Shown here one piece after another: positions 1-8,501 of a stretch of DNA of 21,446 nucleotides. The notes beneath the pieces are model-generated. The model worked only from the letters and a program-made list of their open reading frames with translations. It had not been told where the DNA came from and did not search any database. Source of the stretch: Halieaceae bacterium UBA4452 (GTDB taxonomy: Bacteria; Pseudomonadota; Gammaproteobacteria; Pseudomonadales; Halieaceae); the NCBI GenBank assembly GCA_002389505.1, contig DGPA01000043.1:1-21446 (forward strand). Direction: 5' to 3'. A program made the translations under genes and the position numbers. Positions within the stretch are counted from its first letter, which is position 1, and every line of letters starts with the position of its first letter.

Positions 1-3000
1 GATGCAGCAAATCCATAGCCATCAATATAATCGCCCGTCGGGGTGAACAAATTGACATTTGCCCGCCAGCCAGGCAATTCGCCACTAGTAGGCGCTGCCT
101 CAAAGTCATCGACAAAAACAAAACTCGCCTCCGCTGGCGGCTCCTCAGGGTCTTCATCTTTAACGATTCGCAAATCAATATTGTCGTACAACACTGCACT
201 AGGTGCGTATGCCGTTGCTTTACTGGTGAAACCGTACTGCAGAATCTGGCCAACCAATACGGCGCCGTCAATCTCTAGCTCGATCTCAAACGATCCCCAC
301 TGATCCGAGGGCACATTGGATAGATCTAGCGCTTGCCGAGTGGTCACCTGAAAGCCGTTGTTAGGGTCGAGAACCTGAACATAAGCGAAAGCCTCAGATG
401 GCGCCTGAATACCGCCATCCGTTGGCGCCTTAGCGTCAAAAGAAAACACCACGGTACCTGTATCTGTGGCTTGAAGCGTGTACTCAAGGAAAGTACTTGC
501 TTCAATAATGTCGCCTGCGTCTTGCGCGCCTGTGTTGTTGTAATCGCTAAATACACTCAGCGCATTTTGACCTTGATTCGCGCCACCTTCCGAAGACGCA
601 ACACCCGAGAATGCATTCGTCCCGCTTGGCGCATCAAAAGGTCCGTACCCGTATAAGTAACCACCATCAGCGTTAAATACGTTGGCATAAACTGTCCAGC
701 CCCCACCTACAGTACCCAAGGCGGGATTGGCATCTTCAAAATCTGAGAAGCTAATTTGACCCGGAATAGTCAGTCCTTTCTGCTGCTCAATATTATCGAC
801 ATAAAAAGTCCAGTCGTCCGGCGCACCCTCGGCATCGCCAGCCGTGCCATTGTCGAAGATGAATGTTAATGCACCCACGTCAACTGCGCCTGTGCGGCCG
901 GTAAAATCAGCCTCTACGATCTCCCAACCCTCGCCTGATAGCGCTAGCTTTTCTTCAATATTGAGGCCTTCAAGCTTAAATGTGAGTTCCGCCACGCGAG
1001 ATGACCACACCGCCATTTTGAAGACTTCGCCGTCGGCAAAATCCACAGGCTTATCTAGCACTAAACCTGACCCAGCAAAAGTTGCACCAGCAAACTTCTT
1101 AAATTGCGCAACATTGTCACTGCCGTTCAGAATAGCCATGTCAGGGTTCGGTACAATACCGACGGCACCACCCTCAAAACTAAAGAACGTGTAATTGCTA
1201 GGTTTCGCCTCGAAGTCAATCGGTACTGTCACTTCAAATGGCGGCTCTGACACTGTCGGTTCAAGCCGAATGTTACCCCATTGAAACACCACATCCTGGC
1301 CTGCAAATGTCGGGAAAAGTACGATTGCGCCAACATCGGTAATCGCTAAACCCTTGTCTATCATCTGAGACACGGGCAGGGTGATGGTCACCCACTCACC
1401 CACAGGCAGCTCACCTAACGAAATTTCGCCAGTTGAGTTTTCAGCTTGATTGGTACCATCTACCTTCAAAATAAAAGGGAAGGCATTCGGGTTTGAGATG
1501 ACTTTGACATCAAGTGCGAGCTCGCCGCCGGACCAAGGTGTAAAATCAACGCCCGCGGTTGATCCAACATAGGTTACGCCACTTGCGCCACTATCATCAA
1601 AGGTCGTCTGGATCACGGTGCCCTTATCTGCATCACCCGTGTCTATCAACTCCCACGATACGTGATTGCCAGTGGACTCGGTGTAATCACCTCCCACCGC
1701 TGTGTCAAAGCCCACGATCCCTTTATCCCAGTCTGCGCCCAACTCGTCATCGAAAATAACAAGGGGATTCACCGCTACCGCTTCAATCCCGCAGAATGTT
1801 TTGGCACCGCACTCGAGTCTAATATTGCTCAGCATTAAGCTTGCAGATCCAGTGGGTTCAAATGTGATGAGATTAACAAGATTAGCAATATCGGCAGGGC
1901 CACCACCATAAAGGCCTTGGCCACCACTTAGAATTTCACTGACAGGCACAGAAATCTGAACCCATTCATCCACCGCAATGTCGGCCATATTTAGCGTAGC
2001 CAGCGCCACATCAGGGAATCCGCTGTCAAACTTGACCTGGAGTGTTCCCGCGCTATCTGTAGCAGCCGAATCGACTTTAATATCGAACTTAAAATCGGCA
2101 CTGCCCAATGGAAACTCAACGGTTCCCATGTTGACCAAGTTAAACGTGCCGCCAGAGGCATCAGTTAGCGAGACATTGCCACCGCCAGAGGTCGTGACTG
2201 CAATCACGGTGTTACCGTTCTCGTCGGCCGCCTCAGTCGCTGAGAAAGCACCATTATTATCAAAAACTGCTAGTTCGAGCTCGCGCTCGACATTAGTACC
2301 GGGGAATAGCGTAGCGACGCCGTTGTTATAAATAACTTCAGACGACAAAACCGGTGCATCAGGTGCTACGTCAAAATTAATGTATTCATCGGCCTCATCA
2401 ATACTGTTCTTACAGCCTACACCTGTTTCTGAGGGCACTGGGCAGCTGTAGACTCTGACATAGTCAACCTGCATCTGTGCGGGGAAGACTGTGGCGTCTG
2501 AGGGTGCACCTGGCAGATTACCGCCAACCGCAAGATTCAAAAGAATATGCTGATCTTCGTCAAAAGGTGCGCTATCGCCACCAAGAACAAAGCCTTCATT
2601 CCTATTTTTGTAGTAGTAGTTGTAGTAAGTGTCGCTATTGATGGTGTAGAAGTTTGTTCCATCAACGAAGAAGCGAATAGTGTCTGCGTCCCACTCAACC
2701 GCGAATACATGGAACTCACCGTCAGCAACTTCTTCCTCGTAGGTACCAGTAGCCACCTCATTCTGTGGGAAGTAAGAGCCGTAATGAATAGCACTGGAAG
2801 AGAAACCAGGTTGATACTTTTCTACAATGTCAATTTCACCTTTGGCTGCCCAAGGCCCGTAGACAGAAGGGTCCGATCCCAACAGCCAAAATGCAGACCA
2901 GAGCCCTTGCCCGCTAGGCAACTTGATACTTGCCTCGACACGACCAAACGTGAAATCTACCTTGCCTTGGGTACGAATTCGACCCGAACTATAATTAAAA

Positions 3001-3335
3001 CCGCTAACGTCTTCTGCTCGTGCTTCGATTGTCAGAACACCATCGGCGACAATAATGTTGTCCGGTTGATAGTACTGCAATTCATTATTGCCCCAACCAG
3101 GGATTCCCTCGGCAGCGCCATTGCCCATTTGGATGTCCCAAGACGCGGTATCAAGCTCACTACCTTCGAAGGTGTCTTCCCACTCAAGCTGCCAATCTCC
3201 GGTAGTAACGGGTGGCGGATTCGCTAACTCACCGCCCTGAGCGGCATCATTATTACCGCCACCACAAGCAGTTAGTACTGTCGCCATGGCAAGAATACCG
3301 AGCGTACGATGAGTGACTTTGGGTAGGGAAAGCAT
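1..3335 (-). CDS. GH16 family lipoprotein beta-glucanase (laminarinase-like) with multiple C-terminal beta-sandwich modules, 3'-truncated by window edge
   Basis: The reading frame is open from ATG 3335 to the window edge, at least 1,111 codons. GGAG lies about 5 nt upstream of the start. Residues 1-24 form a lipoprotein signal with lipobox LTAC (Cys24); Gly follows, so outer-membrane sorting is likely. The catalytic domain spans about 47-296. It carries the GH16 motif GEIDIVE at 166-172 (nucleophile Glu167, Asp169, acid/base Glu172) and ends with the usual VDYVRVY. This beta-bulge motif is typical of laminarinases and related endo-beta-1,3-glucanases, so the likely substrate is laminarin or another beta-glucan outside the cell. 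Cys298 and Cys308 may pair in the linker. Downstream come five modules: about 330-508 and 520-692 (related; both end NIRLE), 700-850 (ending YVDNIE), 860-1060, and a cut copy from 1070 resembling the 860 module. They look like galactose-binding-like or CBM-type folds. The catalytic call is firm; the exact glucan is inferred. Confidence 0.9.
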   Translation of the reverse strand, partial: MLSLPKVTHRTLGILAMATVLTACGGGNNDAAQGGELANPPPVTTGDWQLEWEDTFEGSELDTASWDIQMGNGAAEGIPGWGNNELQYYQPDNIIVADGVLTIEARAEDVSGFNYSSGRIRTQGKVDFTFGRVEASIKLPSGQGLWSAFWLLGSDPSVYGPWAAKGEIDIVEKYQPGFSSSAIHYGSYFPQNEVATGTYEEEVADGEFHVFAVEWDADTIRFFVDGTNFYTINSDTYYNYYYKNRNEGFVLGGDSAPFDEDQHILLNLAVGGNLPGAPSDATVFPAQMQVDYVRVYSCPVPSETGVGCKNSIDEADEYINFDVAPDAPVLSSEVIYNNGVATLFPGTNVERELELAVFDNNGAFSATEAADENGNTVIAVTTSGGGNVSLTDASGGTFNLVNMGTVEFPLGSADFKFDIKVDSAATDSAGTLQVKFDSGFPDVALATLNMADIAVDEWVQISVPVSEILSGGQGLYGGGPADIANLVNLITFEPTGSASLMLSNIRLECGAKTFCGIEAVAVNPLVIFDDELGADWDKGIVGFDTAVGGDYTESTGNHVSWELIDTGDADKGTVIQTTFDDSGASGVTYVGSTAGVDFTPWSGGELALDVKVISNPNAFPFILKVDGTNQAENSTGEISLGELPVGEWVTITLPVSQMIDKGLAITDVGAIVLFPTFAGQDVVFQWGNIRLEPTVSEPPFEVTVPIDFEAKPSNYTFFSFEGGAVGIVPNPDMAILNGSDNVAQFKKFAGATFAGSGLVLDKPVDFADGEVFKMAVWSSRVAELTFKLEGLNIEEKLALSGEGWEIVEADFTGRTGAVDVGALTFIFDNGTAGDAEGAPDDWTFYVDNIEQQKGLTIPGQISFSDFEDANPALGTVGGGWTVYANVFNADGGYLYGYGPFDAPSGTNAFSGVASSEGGANQGQNALSVFSDYNNTGAQDAGDIIEASTFLEYTLQATDTGTVVFSFDAKAPTDGGIQAPSEAFAYVQVLDPNNGFQVTTRQALDLSNVPSDQWGSFEIELEIDGAVLVGQILQYGFTSKATAYAPSAVLYDNIDLRIVKDEDPEEPPAEASFVFVDDFEAAPTSGELPGWRANVNLFTPTGDYIDGYGFAA

Positions 3336-3457
3336 AAGAGCTCCAATTTTTATTTGCATAGTGAAGAAAGTAACTGAATTATTGCCTGTCGTGAGGGTGC
3401 AGCCTGCCTTTTGCGGTAGATGAGTATCAATATGCGCTAAAGCGGACTTAGGGGCCG

Positions 3458-3468
3458 GAGGTAACCTC
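3458..3468. promoter_or_regulatory. Short dyad GAGGT-A-ACCTC upstream of the GH16 gene
   Basis: Perfect 5-bp inverted repeat around a single base, about 125 bp upstream of the GH16 start codon. It could be an operator half-pair, but it is short enough to occur by chance. Confidence 0.2.
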
Positions 3469-3518
3469 GAGCGCTGATGAAGCGTGTATGCATCATCTAT
3501 GCCCTGCAACGTACCAAA

Positions 3519-3558
3519 GCGAACCTACGCGCACCTAGGCGCACCTCGGCGAACGTAT
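3519..3558. repeat. Imperfect 10-bp tandem repeat in the GH16 upstream region
   Basis: Four head-to-tail units with the pattern GCGMACSTMB: gcgaacctac, gcgcacctag, gcgcacctcg, gcgaacgtat. Decayed units continue to about 3580 (ccaacctac, gcgaatgtag), and an isolated gcgaacgtga lies at 3609. The period is close to one helical turn, so equivalent bases face the same side of the DNA. It lies about 180-250 bp upstream of the GH16 start. It may be an array of regulator binding sites or simply a decayed microsatellite. Confidence 0.55.
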
Positions 3559-3830
3559 CGCCAACCTACCGCGAATGTAGCGGCTGATTACCGATGGGAT
3601 CCCTCCCTGCGAACGTGATCCTACTTCAGGCTAATCTAGCACTCCCACTCGGTCAATTCACGATAGCTTGCCAGGCGTGGATGGGCTACTTGTGCCGCCT
3701 AACTGCCAATGTATCTCCTCGCGTTTACTTATGGGAATCCAAAAGTAGCGGCGAGCTCGAGCATGCACAGCATTTTATATTTGCGCGCCGCCGCCTCGAC
3801 GTTTTCGACACGAAAGCGGCTTGCAATGCC

Positions 3831-6800
3831 TTATCCCTCGCGCTTGAGCTGTCCTCGCGCGACCACGTTTTGAGCCTCGCCCTTACCAAATACCGATAAA
3901 AAGTCATCTAAAATGACATAGAGTGCAGGTATTAGAATGAGAGTAATCCCCGTGGCGAAGATGACCCCAAAACCCAATGATATAGCGAGTGGAACAAACG
4001 GAGCAGTGTCCAAATCCTTAATCAACATCAGCGGCATAAGCCCCATAAAAGTGGTGACCGAAGTGAGGAAGATCGGCCGGAATCGAGAGATACCCGAGTT
4101 AATCACAGCTTCATAAATCGCCATATTGTGGATTCGCCGATTGCGGTTAATAAAATCAACCAGTACCAGACCCGAGTTAATGACAACACCTGCCAGTGCA
4201 ATCATGCCCAATAGCGAGAAAAAGACGAGATCGAAGCCCATAATTTGGTGGCCTAACACAGCGCCGATAAACCCAAAGGGGATGCTGGCCATGACCACCA
4301 TGGGTTGCCAATATGACTTAAGAGGCACCGCTAACAGGGTGTAGATAATCATGAGCGCAATGAGACTTGAGTTGACCAAACCTGACAGTGCGCGTGTTCG
4401 CTCCTCGGCCTCCCCTGCCTGTCCGACGGTCACGCCCGGGTAATCGGCCAAAAGACGAGGAATTTCAGTGCGAAAAAGCGCGCTGAGCACGGTCTCGGGC
4501 ACCACCACATTCCGGTCAGCGGTTGCCACGATATTAATGGTGCGCTGACCGTCTGTCCGCTGAATGGTGGCATTGCCGACTGTCGGGGTCAGCTTGGCTA
4601 CCGACAAGGCTGGCACTTCCGTACCATCGGGCAGTCGAATGTTCATAGTCTCAAGACTCGATAGGGACTGTCGATTTTGCTTCGGGAACCGGACCATCAC
4701 TCGAACATCGTCACGACCACGCTGAACACGCTGTGCTTCACGCCCGTAAAAAGCGTCGCGAATCTGATTACCCAAATCGACTTGCGTCAATCCAAGACTC
4801 TCAGCGCTGGGCAAAATGTGTAACATCAGCTCAGCTTTACCCGAGCGATAACTATTGGTGATGTCGTACAGTCCTTGGAAGCTTTCAAGCGAGCGAGTCA
4901 GATCGGCTGCTGCTTTGCCTAATTGCTGAATGTCCTGCCCCCGAAGCTCAAGGTCAATATCAGCACCCAGTGACACTGCATCGGCAGAAAAACTCAGTTC
5001 AAGCACGTCGGGTAACGGCGGTGTCAGTTCGCGCCACAGGCTTACCACTTGCTGGGGGGTCATGCCGCTGCGGTCACGATAGGGAACGAGGTTGAGTGAC
5101 ACTTCCGCAATGTGACTGCCCGTCTCGCCAGTGGTGATCAATGCCCCCTGTGTTATTGCCACGCCCACGGACGAGAGTTCATTTTTAAAAGCGGTTCCGC
5201 CATCCACGAGAGTGGCATCTACTGTGGCACGGGTTCGTGCCGCAGATGCCTGTAGCTCAGCCACAATCGCCTGGGTTCCCGAGAGCGGATAACCTTCGGG
5301 CATGACGACTCTTGCAACGACATTATTGCCCGATACCGATGGGAAAAATTGAAAAACCAGACGGCCACTCGCCGCCATACCCGCCATGACAATCATGAGT
5401 CCGAGAGCGATCGATAGGGTGGTGTACCGATGATCAACCCCCCATTCTATCCATCCTTTGTAACGATTCTGAGCAAAGTGCTGTAGCGAACTGGCAATAC
5501 GGTCCTGAAATAACTCCCAACGTTTTCCGAAGGCAGACTGCCGACGCGCCTGACCTCGGTGAGCCAAGTGCGAGGGCAAAATGAGCTGTGACTCTATAAG
5601 GCTGAAGATAAGGCACAAGACCACCGTGCCACCGATCGATATAAAGAACTGCCCCAGATTGCTGTCGACGTTGAGCAACGGCATAAACGCCGCAATGGTG
5701 GTTAATACACCGAAGAACACCGGCACCGAGACCTCACTGGTCCCCGCGATGGCAGCGCTGCGACCGTCAAGACCCTCCTGCTCTTTGGTATAGATGCGCT
5801 CACCGACAACAATGGCGTCGTCAACAACCACACCGAGTGACAGTAAGAGGCCCATTAGCGACAGCGTACTAATACTCAAACCGGTAGTTGGAAATAATGC
5901 AATTGCACCAAAAATAGCAACGGGAACCCCGGCGCTGACCCACAGTGCCAGTCGGACCCGAAGAAACAGTGACAGGCTAATAATAACCAGCACAAGGCCA
6001 CCGAAAGCATTATTGATCATGGTGCCCAGTCGACCAACAAGCTCATCAGCCTCGTTATTCCAGACGGTAAAATGAATTCCATTGGGGAGCTCACGTTCTT
6101 TTTGCGCTACATAGTCGAGCACCGCATTGGACATATCAATTGTGTCGTCACTACCAATTCTAAAGATTTGAATCATCATGGCCTGCTCGCCATTGAATTC
6201 ACCGTACTTATCCGCGTCTTCAAAACCGTCCACGATGGTTGCGATATCACCCAGAAGGAGCCGCGTGCCGCCGACATCATGACGAACAACAATATTTTCA
6301 AATTCTTGGCCGGTATAGCGCTGCCCGGTACTGCGCAGACGAATGGCTCCGGAATCCGCCTTGATCGTTCCGCCCGGAATATCAATGCTAGAGCGGGCTA
6401 TCGCACGCGCCACTTCTGCCAACGTGAGTTGGTAACGGCGCAGCGCCGTCTCCGAGATTTCGATAGAAATTTCGTCCGCTCGCACATACAGCGTATTGAT
6501 CAAGCTGACCTCGGGAAGCTCAAGAAGGTCGGTGCGAATGCCCTCGGTGATGTTTTTTAAAGAGCGCTCATCGGTATCACCGTGAACGGCAATTTGGGTC
6601 ACTAAGGAGCGCATAGTGACCTGGGATACAATGGGCCGCTCGGTATTCAGTGGGAACGTTGAAATCGCATTGACCTGCGCTTTAATATCATCCAGCGCCT
6701 TTGCCCGGTCAGCATCCATATCGAGCTCGACCATGACCCTGCAGCGCCCCTCAGCGGCGGTGGTTTTTACCTTAACAATATTCTCAATGCCATCTATCGA

Positions 6801-7010
6801 CTCTTCAATTCGAGTGCAAACGCCCGATTCGACTTCGGTCGGTGCGGCGCCAAGATAGGGCACGGTGATCATGACGATCGGTGCCTCGACATTGGGGAAT
6901 TCCTCTTTAAGAACATCCTTTAATGCGAGAAGTCCAGCGGCGATAAGAATGAACATGAGTAAGTTGGCTGCGACAGGATTGTCGATAAACCACGCAATCA
7001 GCTTAGGCAT
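3831..7010 (-). CDS. RND family inner-membrane efflux pump (AcrB/MMPL-type, HAE-1-like permease)
   Basis: Encodes 1,059 residues, normal for a full RND pump. The N-terminus (FIDNPVAANLLMF) is the first membrane helix. A large periplasmic loop (about 35-330) is followed by TM2-TM6. TM4 carries VVVDDAIVVGE at 394-404, whose Asp397/Asp398 match the proton-relay aspartates of AcrB. A second periplasmic loop and a C-terminal helix bundle follow. In the TM10 motif (GVVINSGLVLVDF) Asn945 sits where AcrB has Lys940; such Asn forms are known among other RND subgroups. The pump would export substrates from the periplasm or inner membrane using proton influx. It starts 11 bp after the stop of the fusion-protein gene, with GAGG upstream, so the two are an operon. 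No outer-membrane channel is present in the window. Drug, bile salt, fatty acid or solvent substrates cannot be distinguished. Confidence 0.93.
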   Translation of the reverse strand: MPKLIAWFIDNPVAANLLMFILIAAGLLALKDVLKEEFPNVEAPIVMITVPYLGAAPTEVESGVCTRIEESIDGIENIVKVKTTAAEGRCRVMVELDMDADRAKALDDIKAQVNAISTFPLNTERPIVSQVTMRSLVTQIAVHGDTDERSLKNITEGIRTDLLELPEVSLINTLYVRADEISIEISETALRRYQLTLAEVARAIARSSIDIPGGTIKADSGAIRLRSTGQRYTGQEFENIVVRHDVGGTRLLLGDIATIVDGFEDADKYGEFNGEQAMMIQIFRIGSDDTIDMSNAVLDYVAQKERELPNGIHFTVWNNEADELVGRLGTMINNAFGGLVLVIISLSLFLRVRLALWVSAGVPVAIFGAIALFPTTGLSISTLSLMGLLLSLGVVVDDAIVVGERIYTKEQEGLDGRSAAIAGTSEVSVPVFFGVLTTIAAFMPLLNVDSNLGQFFISIGGTVVLCLIFSLIESQLILPSHLAHRGQARRQSAFGKRWELFQDRIASSLQHFAQNRYKGWIEWGVDHRYTTLSIALGLMIVMAGMAASGRLVFQFFPSVSGNNVVARVVMPEGYPLSGTQAIVAELQASAARTRATVDATLVDGGTAFKNELSSVGVAITQGALITTGETGSHIAEVSLNLVPYRDRSGMTPQQVVSLWRELTPPLPDVLELSFSADAVSLGADIDLELRGQDIQQLGKAAADLTRSLESFQGLYDITNSYRSGKAELMLHILPSAESLGLTQVDLGNQIRDAFYGREAQRVQRGRDDVRVMVRFPKQNRQSLSSLETMNIRLPDGTEVPALSVAKLTPTVGNATIQRTDGQRTINIVATADRNVVVPETVLSALFRTEIPRLLADYPGVTVGQAGEAEERTRALSGLVNSSLIALMIIYTLLAVPLKSYWQPMVVMASIPFGFIGAVLGHQIMGFDLVFFSLLGMIALAGVVINSGLVLVDFINRNRRIHNMAIYEAVINSGISRFRPIFLTSVTTFMGLMPLMLIKDLDTAPFVPLAISLGFGVIFATGITLILIPALYVILDDFLSVFGKGEAQNVVARGQLKREG

Positions 7011-7021
7011 TTATTCCGACC

Positions 7022-8197
7022 TCACTCAATGACTCTGACGGACATGCCTTCGACGACAAATTGTAGGGGCGACACATTGATGCGCTCGCCCGCATCGAGC
7101 CCCGAGGAGAGGAGTATTTCTTCATTGGAGGCCTTGTAGACCACCACTGATCGAAAATGAAGTCGATCGCTCGAATCGATCACCATGACCCGGTTGTCAG
7201 CTCTCAGCGCTGTGCGGGGGATAGAGACCAGCGCATCCACTACCTTGCCGCTAATCTTGGCCTCCACAAACAGGCCAACGGGTAATTGCACACCGTTGTC
7301 ATTGGTGGTCTGGGTGACCTCAGCAATGACATGTAGGTAGCGACTCGTTGAGGAGATATCGCCTTCGGTGCGCTGTAATGTTCCTGTCCACGTCTGCGCT
7401 TGACCCGCGTAACGGGCGCTTAATACTACCGTTGCGGGCGCGTCATTTTTTTGGGCTACGCCGGTGTTGGCATAAGCCAGCGGGAGATAAGCAAGCTGGG
7501 CGTCGGCAATGGGCAGTCGCACTTCCAGACGGTCGGTATCGTACAGGGTCGCAATGGCAGCGCCCTTTTGCAGATACTGCCCCTCATCAATGTACTCAGC
7601 GCGCACGCGACCGTTGAAGGGGGCGTGGATAACCGTGCGTGTTAAATCGAGCTCGGCACGCTCATGGGTTGCTTGGGCGTCCTTCACATTCGCATTGGCG
7701 ATTGCGAACGCGCGCTCGGCCTGCTGTCTTTGGGCGATGCTGGCGAGTGCTTGGTCGTGTAAGGACTGAATGCGCGCGTACTCCTCGCGCGCGTAACGGT
7801 ACTCGGCCTTGGCGCGATCTAGGCTGGCCCCTGCACGGGTCAGCGCAATCTGAAAGTCTCTGTCGTCTAGCGACAATAAGCGATCGCCCGCTAAGAACTC
7901 ACCGCCCGTGACTAACTGAGGTGCTACGGTCTTTACTTCACCGTCCACCTGTGCGTGCAAGTGGGTTTCAACCCGGGGCTGAATGTTGCCCTGTGAGATC
8001 ACCATTAGTTGGCGGCTCTGAGGAACGACCTCGAGTGCCCTGACTGTAATTGGCATGGGCTCTTTGGCCGCACTGACTAGCGCCGGCTTGGTGGCGACTA
8101 AGCCGATATAGGCCATGCCCGCAGCGATTAACACTACAAGTGGGGCAATGGCTTTCTTAACAGTGTGGCCATACCCCCGGGTCTGACTTTCGCTCAT
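7022..8197 (-). CDS. RND efflux periplasmic adaptor (membrane fusion protein, HlyD/AcrA family)
   Basis: Encodes 391 residues from ATG 8197. An upstream in-frame ATG at 8287 would add 30 Cys/Pro-rich residues with no ribosome site, whereas GGAA lies about 9 nt before ATG 8197, so the shorter start was chosen. Residues 15-35 are a membrane anchor or uncleaved signal. The first lipoyl half is at about 82-112 (VDGEVKTV, then GDRLLSL), the alpha-helical coiled-coil hairpin at 115-185, the second lipoyl half at 188-220 (IHAPFNGRV), then the beta-barrel and membrane-proximal domains. It would link the downstream RND pump to an outer-membrane channel encoded elsewhere. It is the first gene of the operon and is transcribed divergently from the aldolase-like gene at 8502. 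Confidence 0.93.
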   Translation of the reverse strand: MSESQTRGYGHTVKKAIAPLVVLIAAGMAYIGLVATKPALVSAAKEPMPITVRALEVVPQSRQLMVISQGNIQPRVETHLHAQVDGEVKTVAPQLVTGGEFLAGDRLLSLDDRDFQIALTRAGASLDRAKAEYRYAREEYARIQSLHDQALASIAQRQQAERAFAIANANVKDAQATHERAELDLTRTVIHAPFNGRVRAEYIDEGQYLQKGAAIATLYDTDRLEVRLPIADAQLAYLPLAYANTGVAQKNDAPATVVLSARYAGQAQTWTGTLQRTEGDISSTSRYLHVIAEVTQTTNDNGVQLPVGLFVEAKISGKVVDALVSIPRTALRADNRVMVIDSSDRLHFRSVVVYKASNEEILLSSGLDAGERINVSPLQFVVEGMSVRVIE

Positions 8198-8501
8198 TGC
8201 AGCATTCCAAAGACTCAACGAAGCGCACAAGAGCAGCCTTGGCGCGTTAGGTGTACATGGTCGTGAACCACCTGAATACCTGCCCATTGAGCAGTGGGCA
8301 GCTCATTGGCCAGGCCGGTTCGCGGTAGTTTACTCTATTGGCTACCCATCATCGATAGCATGATGTCCATTAAGCGCGAAAACAGGGCAAGTCCGCCCCA
8401 CCTACCCCCACGGCATGATGCGCCATCAACCCGCACCGTGCGGAAATTTGTTCTCAACAGACCGTTGATATCTTTTATACTCGAGCAAGGAGAATGCCGA
8501 C
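8198..8501. other. Divergent intergenic region between the efflux operon and the catabolic cluster
   Basis: About 300 bp expected to hold promoters for both directions. Apart from the dyad at 8454-8468 and the Shine-Dalgarno AAGGAG at 8487-8492, nothing distinctive was found. A TATACT hexamer at 8476-8481 lies too close to the ribosome site to act as a normal -10 box, and no good -35 lies 16-18 bp before it. A 78-codon plus-strand frame from 8294 overlaps the start of the aldolase-like gene and has no recognisable features. Confidence 0.5.
8454..8468. promoter_or_regulatory. Inverted repeat TCAAC-N5-GTTGA upstream of the aldolase-like gene
   Basis: Perfect 5-bp arms separated by 5 bp, 33 bp before the start codon at 8502. 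Size and place suit an operator for a dimeric repressor controlling the plus-strand catabolic cluster. The regulator is not encoded in the window. Confidence 0.35.

Larger units (their letters stand above)
3336..3830. other. Intergenic region between the GH16 gene start and the RND operon end
   Basis: About 495 bp with no credible gene. Both flanking genes are on the minus strand, so this stretch holds the 3' end of the RND transcript and the GH16 promoter. A 101-codon plus-strand reading frame at 3594-3899 runs into the RND gene, is arginine- and leucine-rich and lacks any family signature, so it was not called. What stands out is the decamer repeat at 3519-3558 and the short dyad at 3458-3468. 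No convincing -35/-10 pair for the GH16 gene was found, and no U-tailed terminator after the RND stop. Confidence 0.6.

Noticed and set aside
2547..3227. 226-codon open frame on the plus strand opposite the GH16 gene
   Set aside because: It lies wholly antisense to the GH16 catalytic domain, whose frame shows the lipobox and the GEIDIVE motif. The plus-strand product has no family signature.
3594..3899. 101-codon plus-strand frame in the GH16/RND gap
   Set aside because: It overlaps the 3' end of the RND gene, has no recognisable domain and no convincing ribosome site.
8198..8287. N-terminal extension of the membrane fusion protein from ATG 8287
   Set aside because: The 30 extra residues lie before the membrane anchor, look non-native for the family and have no Shine-Dalgarno; ATG 8197 is better.
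8476..8481. TATACT as a -10 box for the aldolase-like gene
   Set aside because: The start of transcription would fall inside the Shine-Dalgarno, and no -35 lies at 16-18 bp.
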